NCBI GenBank assembly: GCA_011109175.1
Contig: RDEW01000022.1
Coordinates: 494,315 to 558,314, forward strand
Reading direction: 5' to 3'
Source: Dicyema japonicum
Lineage: Eukaryota; Dicyemida; Rhombozoa; Dicyemidae
Length of the DNA stretch: 64,000 nucleotides
In this document: one piece after another, positions 24,751 through 35,769 of the stretch
How positions within the stretch are numbered: position 1 is the first letter of the stretch
Layout of the letters: each line of letters begins with the position of its first letter
Notes under the pieces: generated by a model
Database searches by the model: none
What the model saw: the letters and a program-made list of their open reading frames with translations, nothing else
What the model was told of the DNA's origin: nothing
Position numbers and translations under genes: made by a program

Positions 24751-25204
24751 AAGACTTGGATGTCTCAAGACGGCTAGCTGTCATTCATCGGGTAGCTGGT
24801 TGAATGCTAACGATATTATGGAATCATAATCTGCTCAGGATTTTTTAGAGGGAAGTCACGATCAACTTTGTCATCAATAATGAACAAAACATATTAAAAT
24901 GGCATTAGATCGCAATCTCGAGAAGAGCATGGACATAAAAAACTCTTTACTAAAATGGTCAAATCTACATTCTTTATAGACCTTTGTTGGCCTTATTTCT
25001 TGGATATCAAATTTTATTGATTAGTAATTATCCTGTACAAATTTCTCTAGACTCATTAATGGAATTAATGGTTAAACATTTTCAATCCATCAATGAGGAA
25101 TCTAGATTGAACGCCCAATAATGGAACCCACCAGTTCACTAAATAATCCTACGTATTCTAAACTTTAAAGAATAAATGATAAATAGCCAGTTAAGAGAGA
25201 ATAA
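24751..25204. other. No gene recognised
   Basis: AT-rich DNA downstream of pyridoxal kinase. I see no domain, repeat or RNA gene that I can support. Confidence 0.5.
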
Positions 25205-26226
25205 TTACTCCAACAATTCGGACTTGAACCGACAAATGGGATTAATGAATATGTTGACATATTTTTCAATTTGGATAAATGACCCATTTTCTATGATTAG
25301 CCTGTCTTTTTCAGTTTCCATAATAATATCCTGCATTACAGATAACGCATAAAGGACTGTTTCCTATTTTATCTGTAAAATGCTAACTTGAAACATTCCC
25401 ATCGTTTTAATATGGAAACCCACAATCAAACCTGAGAATAGATCACCTGTCCCCACGAATCTGAATTTAGATTTTTTATATTTTATTCTGAACGCACGGA
25501 TTGAACCATCTATAAATAAAACAACACACGTGCCTGATTTTTTCTCAGAAGCAACTGTCAACATGTAAGATTCCAAGGCGATGCTGCTGATAATAACCCT
25601 TTGGGGTCCAAATTGATGTAGTTTGTTTAAAACTCTCAAAATGTCTTGATTATTATCTGACAATTCAAATCCAGATAATTTTCTGAATAATTAGCGCAAT
25701 TACTCTGCCTCAAACTGATTTGGAATGATAACATCTGCTATTGGAAATATATAGGTTTTGTAGAGATTGACTAGTTCTTGGGGAGCATACTAAATTAAAC
25801 TCACATAACCAACAAATCTTCCATTGTCCCCAAAACAGGATCACAAACTAATAAATGAAATTTTTATACAATATATTTTTAGAATTTTTTGATATTTTAG
25901 ATCACCAATGATTTCACTCAATTTTATAAGGACATCTTTTTTATTAACATATCCTGTTAGTAGATATGAATAATTATTCAAATTATTGTGTTTCAGGGCA
26001 TTGTAAATATTATCAAGTTCATTAGTGGATAATTCTACTCCATCGAACATTTTATAGTCTACAACTAACAAACCTATCAACTAGTGGGGTTGCTGAATTG
26101 AACAGTATGAATTTCATCTACACTCATCCCCATCACTCGCAGTGGAAACACAGAAGATTTGTTGCCCACTATCCCGGAGACCACGTGACTATGAATCGAC
26201 AGTATCTTACCATCATATGAGTTCAT
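25205..26226 (-). CDS. PDXK: Pyridoxal kinase
   Basis: Phosphorylates pyridoxal, pyridoxine and pyridoxamine with ATP to make vitamin B6 cofactor; cytosolic, ribokinase fold. Start at 26226 gives [20 protein letters not shown] with [13 protein letters not shown], the N-terminal family block. It continues TVQFSNPT, then [64 protein letters not shown] and the anion-hole block [11 protein letters not shown] with the catalytic Asp. Introns: 26059-26081 (23 nt), 25848-25869 (22), 25790-25813 (24), 25683-25703 (21) and 25364-25387 (24). The exons sum to 908 nt, one short of a multiple of three. The frame breaks at the G run at 25828-25831, just where the family needs GDNG after VL; with one more base the product would be 302 residues, a normal length. 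Confidence 0.93.
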
Positions 26227-26559
26227 TTAACTTTATAACGCTAATATTTTTTATAACAAAATAATTAGGTCAGATTATTATAATTTTAAACCACCATAAA
26301 AATATTGACGATTCGCTGTTCTCACCAAAATAATAAATTATAAATCCACAAAACATTTGAATACCTGTTTTTCACGCAAGTAAGAATTGGAAACTTGGAT
26401 AGAATATAGGACACAAAACTATAACAAGTCAGGGTAAGTTTAGTTATTGAAATTTTGGGATTATTGAGGAAGACAATGTCTTTTTGATGTCACAAAGATA
26501 ACACTTTCACAAATTGTCAATAAAGGTGACTTTGAGGGGGGAATCTAATATAAATAATA

Positions 26560-26758
26560 ATAGAATACAGTAACACCAAATTAACTAGTCACGTGATCCA
26601 GGGACGCTCCAAAAAAGACTTCTTTATCTCAATCTATCTACTTTGAAGTATATTCTTCTATCAGGAACATCGATTGCCATGGTGTACTCGTCTTCGTCGA
26701 CCACTCAAGAAATTTCCCAACCATAATTTCAGGTTTGCGTCAATGTTCGACAAATATA
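26560..26758 (-). mobile_element. LINE RT fragment, continuation of 33559-35420
   Basis: The minus strand reads IDANLKLWLGNFLSGRRRRV then HHGNRCS. This is the RT segment just after motif A in this LINE family (compare TTIQPALKR and GRRGRV-like sequence near 54475-54545). It continues the RT that breaks at 33559, so the 6.8 kb between is an insertion. Confidence 0.7.
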
Positions 26759-27179
26759 CAGTAAAGTCCCTCTAATTGGCCAACTCATAAATTGTGGCTA
26801 AAAGTTCACGTCGGGGTTTCAAAAAGCAAATTTTCCTAAGAAATTGGCCCCGATTGAAAAGCAAGTGGATGCGATGGGTCATATAATTTCTTTTTTAAGA
26901 AATTGAATCCTTTACATGACTTTTCATGTACAGAGATTAACCGAAGTATTAATGGAGAGGACATCCCACTGGACTCTAACGGAGATATTTTGACTGAATC
27001 TGATGTGTAGATGGAAAGTAACAGGGAGTTTATGGCTCACTCTTCTTCTAAGAGAAGATGAGGGATTACAAACAATATGGATCAAATTCACTTTATTAGT
27101 TAATTTATTCGTTATAAACAAATAAAATTATATTCTCAAATTAGCCAACATTATTTAAAAAATTCGAAAGCTTCTCGTT

Positions 27180-28380
27180 GTAATTATACAAGGCTTAATT
27201 GTTTCCAAAATCTCAACCAAATCGTCAATTTGTTCTGGAATCGCACACTCATCACTTCAATTATCTAAGTCATAATGTTAAGTATAACCATTAATTATTG
27301 AATTTATTCCCTTAATTCCTCAATATTTTTCGAAAGGACTTCCGTTAGAAAATGAATGGACCGATATGTTATAACTGTAGACAGCTTATTCTAATTTATC
27401 AAGCCACTTTTTTTTCACTGTTATCCAGCATTTTTGACAACTTCCTCGTGATCGTCTGATTAAATCTTTCGACAATACCTTGTGCTCGTCGATTGTTAGG
27501 CCTTCCGTGAATTTGCTTAATGTTAAAATCTTCGAAAAGTTTTGTTATTTCTTGATTTTTAAATTCATAACCATTGTCCGACTAAAGAAACTTTAGGCGA
27601 AACAAAGATCTTAAGTTTTCACATACTTCTTTATCAGACTTATTATAGAGTTGTCGTACGAAAGCGAATCTATAAATTAAAAAAAACCAGCCTACTATAT
27701 ATGTCAATGACCGCTAAAATCCATTTGAAATTTTCATTTAATGTTGAAAAATTTTTCAGGTCTATTAGATCTACCTGAAAACGTTCATTTGAAGAAGCAC
27801 ACACATATGATTTATATCTCCAATCTACAATTATAAAAAATCACGAACTTTTAAAAAACGCGAAAATTTGCAGACTTCACAATTTTGAATGACTTTTCTG
27901 ATAATCTCATTCTTTACAGTGAAGTATCTTTGTCGACATTCATACTCAATTTTATTGACTCCTCCGTGTGAAAACTCGTGCAACGATTTCGCAACATGCT
28001 CCATTTCGGTTTCATTATCCAGGGATATTACTAACTTGGAGTCAATTGATTTAACATTCATACTCAATTTTATTGACTCCTCCGTGTGAAAACTCGTGCA
28101 ACGATTTCGCAACATGCTCCATTTCGGTTTCATTATCCAGGGATATTACTAACTTGGAGTCAATTGATTTAAGATACAGTCTAAATTATTGCAAATTTAC
28201 AATACCTGTCATTGATAATAGAAAAATTCTCTATCTTCTTTACAAGCCTATATTTTCGGTGCCTCGGAAGATTTTCGGGAAATTTATCATGCAAAGCATT
28301 TTTTAAAGTTTGATATTCAACGCAATCTTTCACAAAACCCTTGTAAGAAGCCATTGCAGCAAAATAATCTTCCATGCTAT
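27180..28380 (-). mobile_element. Integrase-core element remnant
   Basis: The zinc-binding HHCC domain is HEFSHGGVNKIEYECRQRYF..CEVC (27850-28020). The rve catalytic core follows: FQVDLIDLKNFS near 27775, IYSR near 27705, then SDNGYEF near 27580 and GIVERFNQT near 27470. The last two acidic residues are 35 residues apart, the DD35E spacing. Frames are broken and the segment 27936-28171 is duplicated. No LTRs, RT or protease are seen, so I cannot tell an LTR retrotransposon from a cut-and-paste integrase element (Ginger/KRBA2 type). Confidence 0.65.
27936..28171 (+). repeat. 118-bp direct tandem duplication
   Basis: Two adjacent copies (27936-28053, 28054-28171) that look identical by eye, inside the integrase remnant. 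No spacer. Probably an assembly overlap, see findings. Confidence 0.85.
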
Positions 28381-28639
28381 AAATCTAGGTTTAATAATAA
28401 TAAAATCTTTATGATCATAACATTTATGAATAAAAAACCAATTTAGCAGGATTAAATCACGATATAAATCGGATATACAAAATTAAATGTAGGATAATCA
28501 AAAGACCTTTTCAAGGTCGAAAAATGTAACAGGCTGCCCATGCGTTACGCCCATGTGACATAATATACATCGTGCCAAACAATCGCTCACAGATTTTCTG
28601 ATTTATTTAATATTCGAATTTAAAGAAAAACAGTGAATA

Positions 28640-29820
28640 ATATTCTTAAATCCCGAGAGTTCATATTAAAAACATCTAAAAGTTATATTCCTTCAACAAA
28701 GACATGCAAATCATTAAAATTTTCTGAACTTGATACTAAGCTTGTTGGATGGATGGATCTAAAGGTATTTTTAATTTTTTATGTTAAATGATGGAAAAAT
28801 ATTAAATAAAGCACAAAATATTGCTGAAAAGTTATCAATTAATGATTTCAAGAATTCAAAGGATTCAAAAAAGACATGGTTTTCGAATGCATAAATTACA
28901 TGGGTAAATGACAACGTACAAACAACCTGACTTTTTTGTAGATCACTTTGAAGAAATTTCTAAACATTATAAAAAAGACGAAATTTAAAATATAACAGGG
29001 CTCTATTATAAACTGATTCCGTCCAAGAGCATGTGCAAAACACAACTTGGTGGATATAAAAATTTCAAAGATCGGGTTTCAATTATGTACAAATATGAGT
29101 GGAACCCATAAATTAAAGTCAGTTATGATTTAAAAATCTAAAGTACCCAGATGTTTCAAAAATTATAATTATGAATGTTCGATAAACTATTATCACTCTA
29201 ATAGAGCATGGATGACCAGTTTAATTCATTGGTTAATAAAATTGGATAACGAACTGTTCCATCAAAAAATCTTTGGTTATTATTGTCCTCATTGTATAAA
29301 ATCTAAATTGGAACACATTTAGATATTATTTTTTCCTAAAAATAGGCTTAATACAACCTATGGATATTGAAATCATTAAAACATTTTAATAGACATAAGC
29401 TGTTATATCTAATAAGATAACAAAAATATTTCAGTTTATGAGTCTTATAAAAAGTTAAATTTGAAAGACACGGTTTTTTTACGGCATGGGAAGATGTATC
29501 AATTGAAAAATTGTTTCAATAAATTGCATAAACAAGATATCGAGGTCATTCCAAATGATTGAGGCAATAATATTATTGCAATTTTTAGGAAAACTCGCAT
29601 TTTGGACCCTCTGGACGTAGAAATATTCCTTGATATCAATACCATAAAAATGAAGCGATAATTAATGAATATGACGAAATGGTGCTATCGGGGAATTCTG
29701 AAAAAGAAAAATTCATTAATGAAGACGAAATGATGAATTCTGAAAAAGACGAAATAATTGATGGATGTACTAGAACTGAAAACAAAACTGAGATTTCAAA
29801 TGCACTATATCTGATTAAAT
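28640..29820 (+). pseudogene. Pogo/Tigger transposase remnant
   Basis: A CENP-B-type DNA-binding part (KTCKSLKFSELDTKLVGWMD.., KILNKAQNIAEKLSINDFKN) is followed by the DDE part: TGLYYKLIPSKSMCKTQ near 29000, SNRAWMTSLIHWLIKLDNEL near 29200. An acidic C-terminus (YDEMVLSGNSEKEKFINEDE) is open from about 29650 to 29820. The RTE LINE begins at 29821 and cuts off the end. Frameshifts throughout. Confidence 0.7.
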
Positions 29821-31663
29821 TATTATTATTTAAGCACTTCACGAGAGCCATACTAATTATAGCCCCGCATGTGCAGCAAAAGAAACAAGGTTAGATGTCA
29901 TCCTTTTCCATGCTCCCCTGTTCCTAGCCAAGGCTCTCATGCTGTCCAGGTCGTCGGCATTTGTTAGATTTTTTTGATATTGACAAGGTCTTTTTGTAAG
30001 ACTATTAGCAGTGTTGTTCTTGGTCTTCCACGATAGCGGCCTTCTTTACTAACATAGTATGTTTCCGTAGATATGTTCATTGGGGATGTTAATTCCATCC
30101 TCAACACGTGTCCGAAGAGCTTCCATCGGGATTCCAATACATCTAAGCTGATAGGTCTAGTGCAGCATCTCTTATATAAAGCATTTCTCGATATTCTCGT
30201 AGGACAAGTAGTTCCTGTTATTTTTCTCAGCTGACCTCTGTGGAACGAGTCTAGTTTTTTCATATCCGCTGATGAGGTCGCCCAAGTTCCAGCGTTATAT
30301 AAAAGTACGGGTTTTTTGAATGAGTCGTATAATAAGATTCTCATTTTCGTATCGATACATCTTTGATTGAGCCATAAATTCTTCAGTTTATATAACGCAG
30401 CATTGGCTAGAGTTTTCCTACGTAAAATATCTTCGCTATCTCCCATAAGTAAATCGAATTTCTTCACTTGTCGCTACTTCTCTTCTAGGACGTTACTCAT
30501 CTTTCTTATCTCTGTGAGTTCTGTTTTCTCTCTGTTCACAGTAAGAAACCATTTCCCTAGTACATCTGCTGCTTTTTCTAATAAGTTTTCCAGGACCTCT
30601 TTGTCTTCAGAAATTAGGTCTACATCGTCCGCGTAGATCACTTCTTCCGTCTTTCCTTGGTATAACGGTCTAAGTTCCCTCATAGCGGCTTCCAAATAAA
30701 TTGTGAATAGTAAAGGAGACATGGAGTCTCCTTGTGGAGTGCCCGTGTTTGTTTCAAATTTTCTTGAATAGGTCATTCCGACTATCACAAGGAGCTCAGT
30801 ATTGGAAAGTAAAATTCGGGTCATCCTTAAACTCGACCCATCAAGAAATCCGCTCAGTAACCCATTAATTTGTTCCTGTTAACCGCATCAAAAGCTCTTG
30901 ATAGGTCAATTCCCAAATATTGTTGGCGTTACGGTATCTTTGATATGTTGCACACCTCCATCTGTGACTCCAGACCGCATCAGCAGTGGATCTTCCTTCT
31001 CGAAAACCACTTTGACTATCTGGTAGGTATTTGTAAGCAGATCCTTTTATTCGTTCAAGCACAATGTTTGCCAAGACTTTGCGTAATGAATTTAGTAGTA
31101 TTATGGGTCGCAAATTTTCGATCGGTCCTCTGTTTTTGTTAGTTTTTTATATGAGGATTAGTAGTCCCGTACCCAGAGGTAGAGTTGAGTTAGTTGAAAA
31201 CATTTCATTTAGTAGTGTAGCGATTTTTTCAAAAAAAAGGTCAGGGCCGTATTTCAGTAATTCTGGGTTTATCGCATCTGGTCTGGGACTTTTGTTATTC
31301 TTGAGTTTTCGGCAGGCCGTTTTGATTAGTATCTCAAAGGGTCTTGGCCTTCCATCAAATGGGTGGATTTCTATGGTTTTAATGTTGAAAAGCTTCTACA
31401 AAATGAGCCACGATGGCTTCAGTTTGTTCTTTGGTGTACAGTATCAGCTTGCCGTTCTTGTCTTTTATGGTTAGTCTACTTCGGTTTGTTCGCCGCAGCA
31501 AACGGGCAGCGACGTACATTTGTGCGTTGTCTTTCATTATGTTTACCTCTTCTATAAAGGAAGCTATTTCTTCTAGGAAAAGCTTCTTGTTCAGACCCTT
31601 TATTTTTTTCATGACACGTTGCCTTTCACCCTGAAGGGATTTTATCGTATTAGCGTCAGTGAC

Positions 31664-31942
31664 ATTTGATTTTCTCATGTTTATTTCTTTTAAACTTTTC
31701 GCAAGCTCAGGAACATAGTTTGACAAGTGACGCCGTCATCAGTGGATACTCACTGCGAGACTGGATTTTCTAGAAAGGACCCACACATAAGAAAAAGAAA
31801 TANATTTGATTTTCTCATGTTTATTTCTTTTAAACTTTTCGCAAGCTCAGGAACATGGTTTGACAAGTGACGCCGTCATCAGTGGATACTCACTGCGAGA
31901 CTGGATTTTCTAGAAAGGACCCACACATAAGAAAAAGAAATA
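31664..31942 (+). repeat. Direct duplication around a single N (31803)
   Basis: 31664-31802 and 31804-31942 are nearly identical and are joined by one N. The N marks a join, so this is most likely an unmerged overlap between contigs. Confidence 0.85.
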
Positions 31943-32061
31943 AAGAAGTCAAGATCATTCCTTGGTTCTATTAGTTAACTGTTCTTTACTTAAATAAAAT
32001 GTGTGTCCTTCCTATGCGGAGCTATAAATATTATGGCTCTCGTGAAAAGGCTTTTAAAAAA
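31717..32061 (+). mobile_element. SINE C inserted in the RTE LINE
   Basis: Flanked by a 14-bp duplication, AAGCTCAGGAACAT (31703-31716 and 32062-32075). It is 5'-truncated (no tRNA head), starting just before GTGACGCCGTCATCAGTG. It ends with TATGCGGAGCTATAAATATT and GGCTCTCGTGAAAAGGC. This copy's tail is the closest to the RTE tail. The assembly duplication at 31664-31942 lengthens it artificially. Confidence 0.85.
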
Positions 32062-33067
32062 AAGCTCAGGAACATTTGGATGAATAGCCTTCAGGTGCAT
32101 TTTACTATTCTCCCTTTTGCCAAGACATGCTTCAGCAGCTTCGTTGATGGTATCCTTTGTGCGTTTCCAGGTCGCATTCTAACGAGATATCCACCAATAC
32201 GTCCTGCAAATGAGTCTGAATGTATTGTTGATATTTCTCAGTAGTCTCCGGTTGGGAAATCAGCCTTTCAGTCGCCTCTGATTTTCTCAAAATTGTGATT
32301 TTTGGCATTTAATGGCATGTTTTTCAGGGTGAAGGTCGCAATAACCATCTTGTGGTCGCTGACAGTCGTCGAACCTCCATATGAACGTGCGTTTACTAGA
32401 AGGTGTTTGTCTTTAGCCCGGCATATGACATAATCGATTTGGTTGTATATTGAGACCAGCTTTCCTTCTGAGTTCCTTCGCTTCCCCATCCACGTAGTTT
32501 TGTGGCAGGATGCGTAAATGCAGTATTGCATAGGAAAAGGTTGTTTGCCATACAAAAGTGACCAAGTATTGTCCCGGGTAGGTTTCTTATTCCACGTCCA
32601 TGTTCTCCCAAGAAAACATCAAAGAGTTATTCTTCATCCCAATTTTCGCATTCAAATCTTCAGCAATGAATATTAGTGATGACGACTCATATTCGTTGTA
32701 CGTCCGTAACAGTGTTGAATAGAAGTCGTCTAGTTCTGTCGGATCTTTCGCTACACTCCAGTATGGCACAAAAACATTTACAATTGTCAGAAAGCTCTTC
32801 GAAGAAGGTAAGTCGTTTAGACGGATTTGTATAACACAGATCCTGTCATTCACACTCAATAAACAGTGGACTGCACTTGTCAACTTTGAGTGGATGGCAA
32901 ATCCAAGTCCATAATATTTTGAATCGCTCGGTTGACATATAATTCGATATTCACCATAGTTCTCATCAAGGCTACAAGTAACTTTCGTCTCTTGTAGGCA
33001 CCCAATAGATACGTCGAATCTCTCCAGGTCGTCACAGAGAATCTTCCTAGACCAGGTCGTAGATAAG

Positions 33068-33466
33068 CCTCTAGCATTGAACGTATGGACCTTTAGACGA
33101 GATGCATCTCTTTGTATCCCTTACCTTTTAAACATTTTTCTCAATTGCGATCCAATTAAGAAACGAGGCACTTCACCACCTCACCACTATATAATAAATA
33201 ATATCGAAAATGAAAATAATGTATAAATTATTTTTGCTATTAAAAGATACATTTAAAATAATATTTTTAAAAATAAAAGACTTGTACAATTATTTGAAAC
33301 ATGGGGTTTAAAATATTATTTTGNCCTCTAGCATTGAACGTATGGACCTTTAGACGAGATGCATCTCTTTGTATCCCTTACCTTTTAAACATTTTTCTCA
33401 ATTGCGATCCAATTAAGAAACGAGGCACGTCACCACCTCACCACTAAATAATAAATAATATCGAAA
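33068..33466. repeat. Direct repeat around a single N (33324)
   Basis: The block starting CCTCTAGCATTGAACGTATG at 33068 recurs at 33325 for about 140 bases with two or three differences; the second copy follows directly after the N at 33324. This is the 5' end of the RTE LINE plus flank. A contig join is more likely than a real repeat. Confidence 0.8.
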
Positions 33467-33558
33467 ATGAAATGGTTTTTTAAATTTTTTTTTCAAATTC
33501 TCAAATTGGCCAAAAATAGTTCAGGAACAATTTTGGGCCAATTTAAGGGACTTTACTG

Positions 33559-35420
33559 TATTTTGTGTGTGATAATCTTCCTCGAAACCGAGTCAAAATC
33601 CTTCTGGATAGTAATTGAGCATACAATCGTCTTTTTCAGTCCTGGTTTTTTGCTAAGGCCATATGTTATGAACTTCTGTGATGTAATTAGGTGTGTGACA
33701 GTTGATCGTCCCTCTTTAAAACCATGCTGAAAACTGGAATCCGGGAGGGAATGTCGTGTAAGTGTCATAATCATCTTTCCTAGGATTCTTGTCTGGACGC
33801 ACAAGAGCGACAAAGGCCTGTAAGAAGCAGGGTCCTCCCTTGGTTTCCCAGGCTTCAGTATTGGATGAATATTCAAAAGTTTCCATATAGCGGGAATACA
33901 GTTGAAGTTGATAGAGTAGTTGAAGATGCATGTTTGTGCTTATACTCCCACTATGCCAATCTTTTTCAACAGAATAACCGGGATCCCGTCCGGTCCACAG
34001 GAATGTGTGTTATTTGTTCAATAGATCTTCAAAGCGACATCTCCCGGTAGAACATACATTGTTGAGTGTTTCCTTTTCGGTTTTTTGTGGAGGAATGTCT
34101 ATCCTTTTGAATGGTTTGTGACTTATTCCACACAATGTTTGATAAATTTATTCAGATCCACCTCGATATTGTTTTCAGAATTTTTGACATTTCGCAGCAT
34201 CCTCCAGATCGTGATAAGTGAACTATTTTTTTTCATAGCTCTAGAAATTCGGCCAAGTTTTGTTTTTCGGAGAAGTTTTGTCTTTTCGTTGATCTTCATG
34301 TTCAGTGCACGGATTCTGTTAGTTTCATGTTTTGTTATTTTTACGTTTGAGACAATTCCTTTCTTTTATTAGTTGGATTGTGCTTGCATCATATTTCTTC
34401 TTGGTGAGTTTTAAGATTCCTTTTCTGACAGTTTTCTCCCTTCCAGAATCACCTTATTGAAGTGATAGACGGCTCTATCAATTGAGTTGAAATTATTCGG
34501 ATGAAAATTCAACAGGGCAGAGTTCACATATCTTCTGAATCCTGTCCAGTCAGCATTAATGGTGTCATAAAAATAATGTGTTTTTACAGCGTCATTGACG
34601 TACAATTGATCTTGATCAGAATGGGATTATAGTCACTTCCTAAGTCATAGTTTACAGACCAGCATATTAGGGAAGCAAGTCGTGGTGAACATGACGTAAT
34701 ATCTGGTGATGTAACCGAATCCTTGCTATTATACGGAATTCGTGTATTCCTGATTGAGTCGGTCATAATCGACAGATTTTGTAATTTGGAAATAATATGA
34801 AATCCCCTCGTGTCTGGAGGTTATTTCTCATACCAAAAACGTCCTTGGCATTAAAATCTCCGGACACCAACATGTTTTCCATCATATCTAGGGCAGACAA
34901 ATCCATAGAAAATCCTTTTGCACAGGAACGTGGGGGGAACATATAAATTGGCGATAATAATAGCTCCGAGAGAGGTCTGTACCAAAATTCCAATAACTTT
35001 TGTGTTTGTGTCTTCTAGCAGATTCCTGAATATGGAGGAGTGTTTGTCTAACATAATCCCTCTTCTGACGAGAATCAATAGTCTTCCACCTCGGCCCAAT
35101 TGTCGATCGACTTTCAATACATTGAAATCGGTAAATTTATGAGCATTGGAATTCCCAGAAAGCTTGGTCTCTTGTTAAAGGCAAATATCAATTTTATTCC
35201 TCTCCAAGTATAAACTCAGTTCGGATGCCTTGCCTCTAACTCCGTTAATGTTCAAGCTAAGTATCTTTAATGACTTTAATCCTGGATTCATTTCAACATC
35301 TCCAGACATGACAAGTCTCCACCGGAAAAGTGCACGGATGTGTAGGAAGTGTCGTCCAGGGGTGACAAATGGTTCTTATTGGTCACACTTTTGGATTGTA
35401 TCTGACGCCACCTAACAAGC
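33559..35420 (-). mobile_element. Jockey/I-like LINE, split by the pogo element
   Basis: Endonuclease in the 35117-34763 region (GGRLLILVRRGIML, NLYVPPTFLC, LVSGDFNAKDVFGM). RT at 33876-33559 (PILKPGKPREDPASYRPLSL, SSFQHGFKEGRSTVTHLI, KDFDSVSRKIITHKI). The RT stops at the TA target of the pogo element and resumes at 26758. Stops and frameshifts separate the blocks. Same family as 10526-12950 and 52560-55500. Confidence 0.8.
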
Positions 35421-35451
35421 TAACATTCAATAATATTCAATTTATTAAGCA

Positions 35452-35722
35452 CTTATAGTACTCCCTAAACAATTATAGTACCCCCTAAATAATTTTTATT
35501 ATTTTTTCTAAAATTAATAATTTTTTAGCAATAATAGATTTGGTTAAGTGCTAGAAACAACTTTCTCTACTTATCACTCTAAATCAACGTGAGATTGGCG
35601 TTAGGGACAAAAAAGTGCGACCTTGACATCGGTTTGCCTTTTCGGAAAAAATATAAATTTTTAATTTTTTTTCTAAAACGTGATTATTGTTAGTTAAGGA
35701 GGGGGGGTACTATAACTATTTT
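35452..35722. mobile_element. Possible MITE
   Basis: TATAGTACTCCCT and TATAGTACCCCCT at the left (35455-35490) face AGGGGGGGTACTATAAC at the right (35700-35722). The 270 bp between has no coding sequence. Inverted ends plus small size suggest a non-autonomous DNA element. No target duplication is clear. Confidence 0.4.
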
Positions 35723-35769
35723 TTGAATATCTCGTGGTGCTGTGTGGTTTTGTGTGCGTAATTGCATCG

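Larger units (their letters stand above)
29821..33190 (-). mobile_element. RTE LINE, near full length
   Basis: The most complete RTE copy here. On the minus strand the 5' end is GGTGAGGTGGTGAAGTGCC near 33185, shared with the copy starting at 41693. Endonuclease: 33077-32268 (CLQETKV, SSLIFIAEDLNAKIG, NQIDYVICR, SDHKMVIATF). RT: NSLRKVLANIVLERI, DSQSGFREGRSTADAV, TGTPQGDSMSPLLFTIY, EEVIYADDVDLISED (catalytic YADD). C-terminus 30467-29900 ends near AWKRMTSNLVSFAAHAGL with the stop inside the 3' tail (GCGGGGCTATAATTAGTATG), then an AAT-rich end at 29821-29836. It is broken by frameshifts, by a SINE (31717-32061) and by two assembly joins (31803, 33324). Confidence 0.85.
26759..33558 (+). mobile_element. 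Pogo/Tigger element 2, carrying later insertions
   Basis: Ends CAGTAAAGTCCCT (26759) and AGGGACTTTACTG (33546-33558) are inverted, continue into AATTGGCC-like inner sequence, and are flanked by TA (26757-26758, 33559-33560). Its likely transposase lies at 28640-29820. The interior also holds an integrase element (27180-28380), an RTE LINE (29821-33190) and a SINE. The element sits inside the RT frame of an older LINE. Confidence 0.7.

Noticed and set aside
26560-26758. 3' exon of a host gene (an open stretch reading VVDEDEYTMAIDVPDRRIYF on the minus strand)
   Set aside because: Another minus-strand frame matches the LINE RT block NLKLWLGNFLSGRR and joins the RT cut at 33559.
27936-28171. CRISPR-like or satellite array
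   Set aside because: Only two copies without spacers, in a eukaryotic genome, of the size seen at other likely assembly overlaps.
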